Below, piece after piece: positions 62,604-64,000 of a stretch of DNA of 64,000 nucleotides. The stretch is from contig JAITYX010000077.1 of assembly GCA_021018815.1 (NCBI GenBank), positions 955,501 to 1,019,500 on the forward strand, read 5' to 3'. Made by a program: the position numbers and the translations under genes. Numbering within the stretch: position 1 is the stretch's first letter; each line of letters opens with the position of its first letter. Under the pieces are notes generated by a model. The model had not been told where the DNA came from. It saw nothing but the letters and a program-made list of their open reading frames with translations, and ran no database searches. The DNA is from Talinum fruticosum. Lineage: Eukaryota > Streptophyta > Magnoliopsida > Caryophyllales > Talinaceae.

Positions 62604-64000
62604 GGTGGTCCACCAGCTTTTCTCCTCTATTTTCACCAAATTAAAATAATGAGGCCGTCTCATCAAAGAATGTTTTTGAGATTTTTATTACTAAATCATT
62701 AAATTTAAAATATTTTATAAAATATATTTAATAATAAATTTATTTTACAAATCAATAACACATAAATTAAATATTACGGTTAAAAAAGTTTTAAAACTTT
62801 AAAAGTCTGAAGTAAACAAAATTTTTTTTATTGCAATGATGATATATTTGTATTTCGTATTCTTTTTATGCGAATCAAATTTAAGTAATTACATCTAAAA
62901 CTTTATTAATTGAATTACGAGAAAATGAAATCTATTTAATTTTTTAAAAAGAAATTATGATGAGGATCTTGACTTCCAAGCATGTTATAGTAAATTTGTA
63001 ACTCAACTTATAAAAAGTTTAAACAAATTGGAAAGATTGAGAAAGAGAAACATATGATAATCTTAAGGTGATCCTTTTACCGACAGATGCTCCTATTATA
63101 CTCGTAGCCTCTATTTCTCTTGCTAAAGGTTAATGCAATTATGAAGTCCTTGTTTTTAATTTATTTTCATTAGCAGCAAATAATAAGTTGATGATTAGGA
63201 CATAAGCTGGAAAATTAATCTAATTAGTCAACGGTACTAGTCAATTATATTTGGAATCCAATAAAAATAAACTAAAATAGTTGGAAATTATAAACAACAT
63301 CATCTCAATCGACACTTGTTGGTAAAGGCAAGACCAAAATTATTAGTATTCCATTTTTTAATATTGAATTGACATATTTGAGAGTATTTTATTAGAGTCG
63401 AATTATTATTGATTTATGAAAAAATAGAACTTTTTCATCACAAATATTTTCTATTTGTAAGATTCAAATTCGAGAGCTTAAGAGAAATAAGAGTTAGGTT
63501 TTTAGCTCATAATGTATATAACTCTCTTTATCACTTATTTACTTCATTCATAAAACTCGAACATTAAATCTTATCCAAGAAAAACAGATATAGATCCTCT
63601 CGAATTAAGCTATATTGTTACTTTCAAAAGATTAACATTTTATGATGATATTTTTATAACTACTCGATGTAAAATTATTGAAGGTTTGAAATAGTTTAGA
63701 TATGTCAACGAGAATGATGCTTTACAAAAAATGTACATATCAATGATTGCAATTTTCCCTGCAAAACCAAACCTGAGTACCTAACACAAATGATAAAGAA
63801 GTAACAGGCAGAAGAAGTTGCCAGCAAAAACTAAAAAATTGAAGGGAGCAATCAAATCATCAAATTCAAAAGGGTGGAGGAAGAGAAGGGAAGGGAGCAT
63901 CTCAGCTCATCTGGTCCCAAAATCCAAACTAACCCAAGCCTGGTTGTCTTGTCTTTATGCGTGTGGAACTGCCCCTCTCTTTGAAGGTGTCTGTCACAGA
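62604..64000. other. upstream region of the SWIB gene and AT-rich spacer
   Basis: The promoter side of the SWIB gene is followed by very AT-rich spacer. The last 300 bases are less AT-rich and on the minus strand carry short open frames ending near 63910-63960; they could be the 3' end of a gene beyond the window, but nothing identifiable is encoded. Confidence 0.4.

Noticed and set aside
63800..64000. 3' end of a gene on the minus strand at the window edge
   Set aside because: Several short frames end here but none could be identified, so no gene was called.

Overview
The window is nuclear DNA of a flowering plant, most likely a eudicot. The evidence is AT-rich spacers, split genes with plant-style GT-AG introns, CT-rich leaders, a Ty1/copia retroelement, hAT transposon debris, and genes whose closest remembered relatives are Arabidopsis proteins (thymidine kinase, At4g16470-type PPR protein, INT4 inositol transporters, phytocystatins, UPL5). 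I cannot name the species. All homology statements come from memory of protein families, since no search was possible.

Layout from left to right. 1-3.97 kb: decayed copia retrotransposon on the minus strand, cut by the window edge. 4.5-5.0 kb: intronless GNAT acetyltransferase (+). 5.6-9.4 kb: thymidine kinase gene (-) in four exons; its long first intron contains a PPR gene on the same strand. 9.4-13 kb: spacer with microsatellites. 13-16.6 kb and 19.7-23.1 kb: two tandem copies (+) of a two-RRM hnRNP-like gene, including matching leaders and intron positions; a non-autonomous hAT remnant lies between them. 24.07 kb: tRNA-Leu(CAG). 24.5-27.0 kb (-) and 30.4-33.4 kb (+): a head-to-head pair of INT4-like inositol transporter genes. 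36.6-39.0 kb (-): two secreted cystatins. 39.8-41.9 kb: hAT element with a transposase remnant and a related short element. 42.8-49.4 kb: UPL5-like HECT ubiquitin ligase (+). 50.3-51.4 kb: small Glu/Ala-rich protein (-). 51.5-60.4 kb: spacer with a solo LTR and a short hAT-like element, both with target-site duplications. 60.5-62.6 kb: DEK_C/double-SWIB protein (-). The remainder is spacer.

The genes do not form one pathway; local duplication is the main organising theme (hnRNP pair, INT pair, cystatin pair). The most unusual feature is the complete nesting of a PPR gene in the thymidine kinase intron.

A second theme is quality. Otherwise intact conserved genes carry single-base frameshifts that sit in short homopolymers: UPL5 four times, and hnRNP copy A, INT copy A and the SWIB gene once each. 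This looks more like uncorrected long-read indels than independent pseudogenisation, but the sequence alone cannot decide. No new biological system was found.
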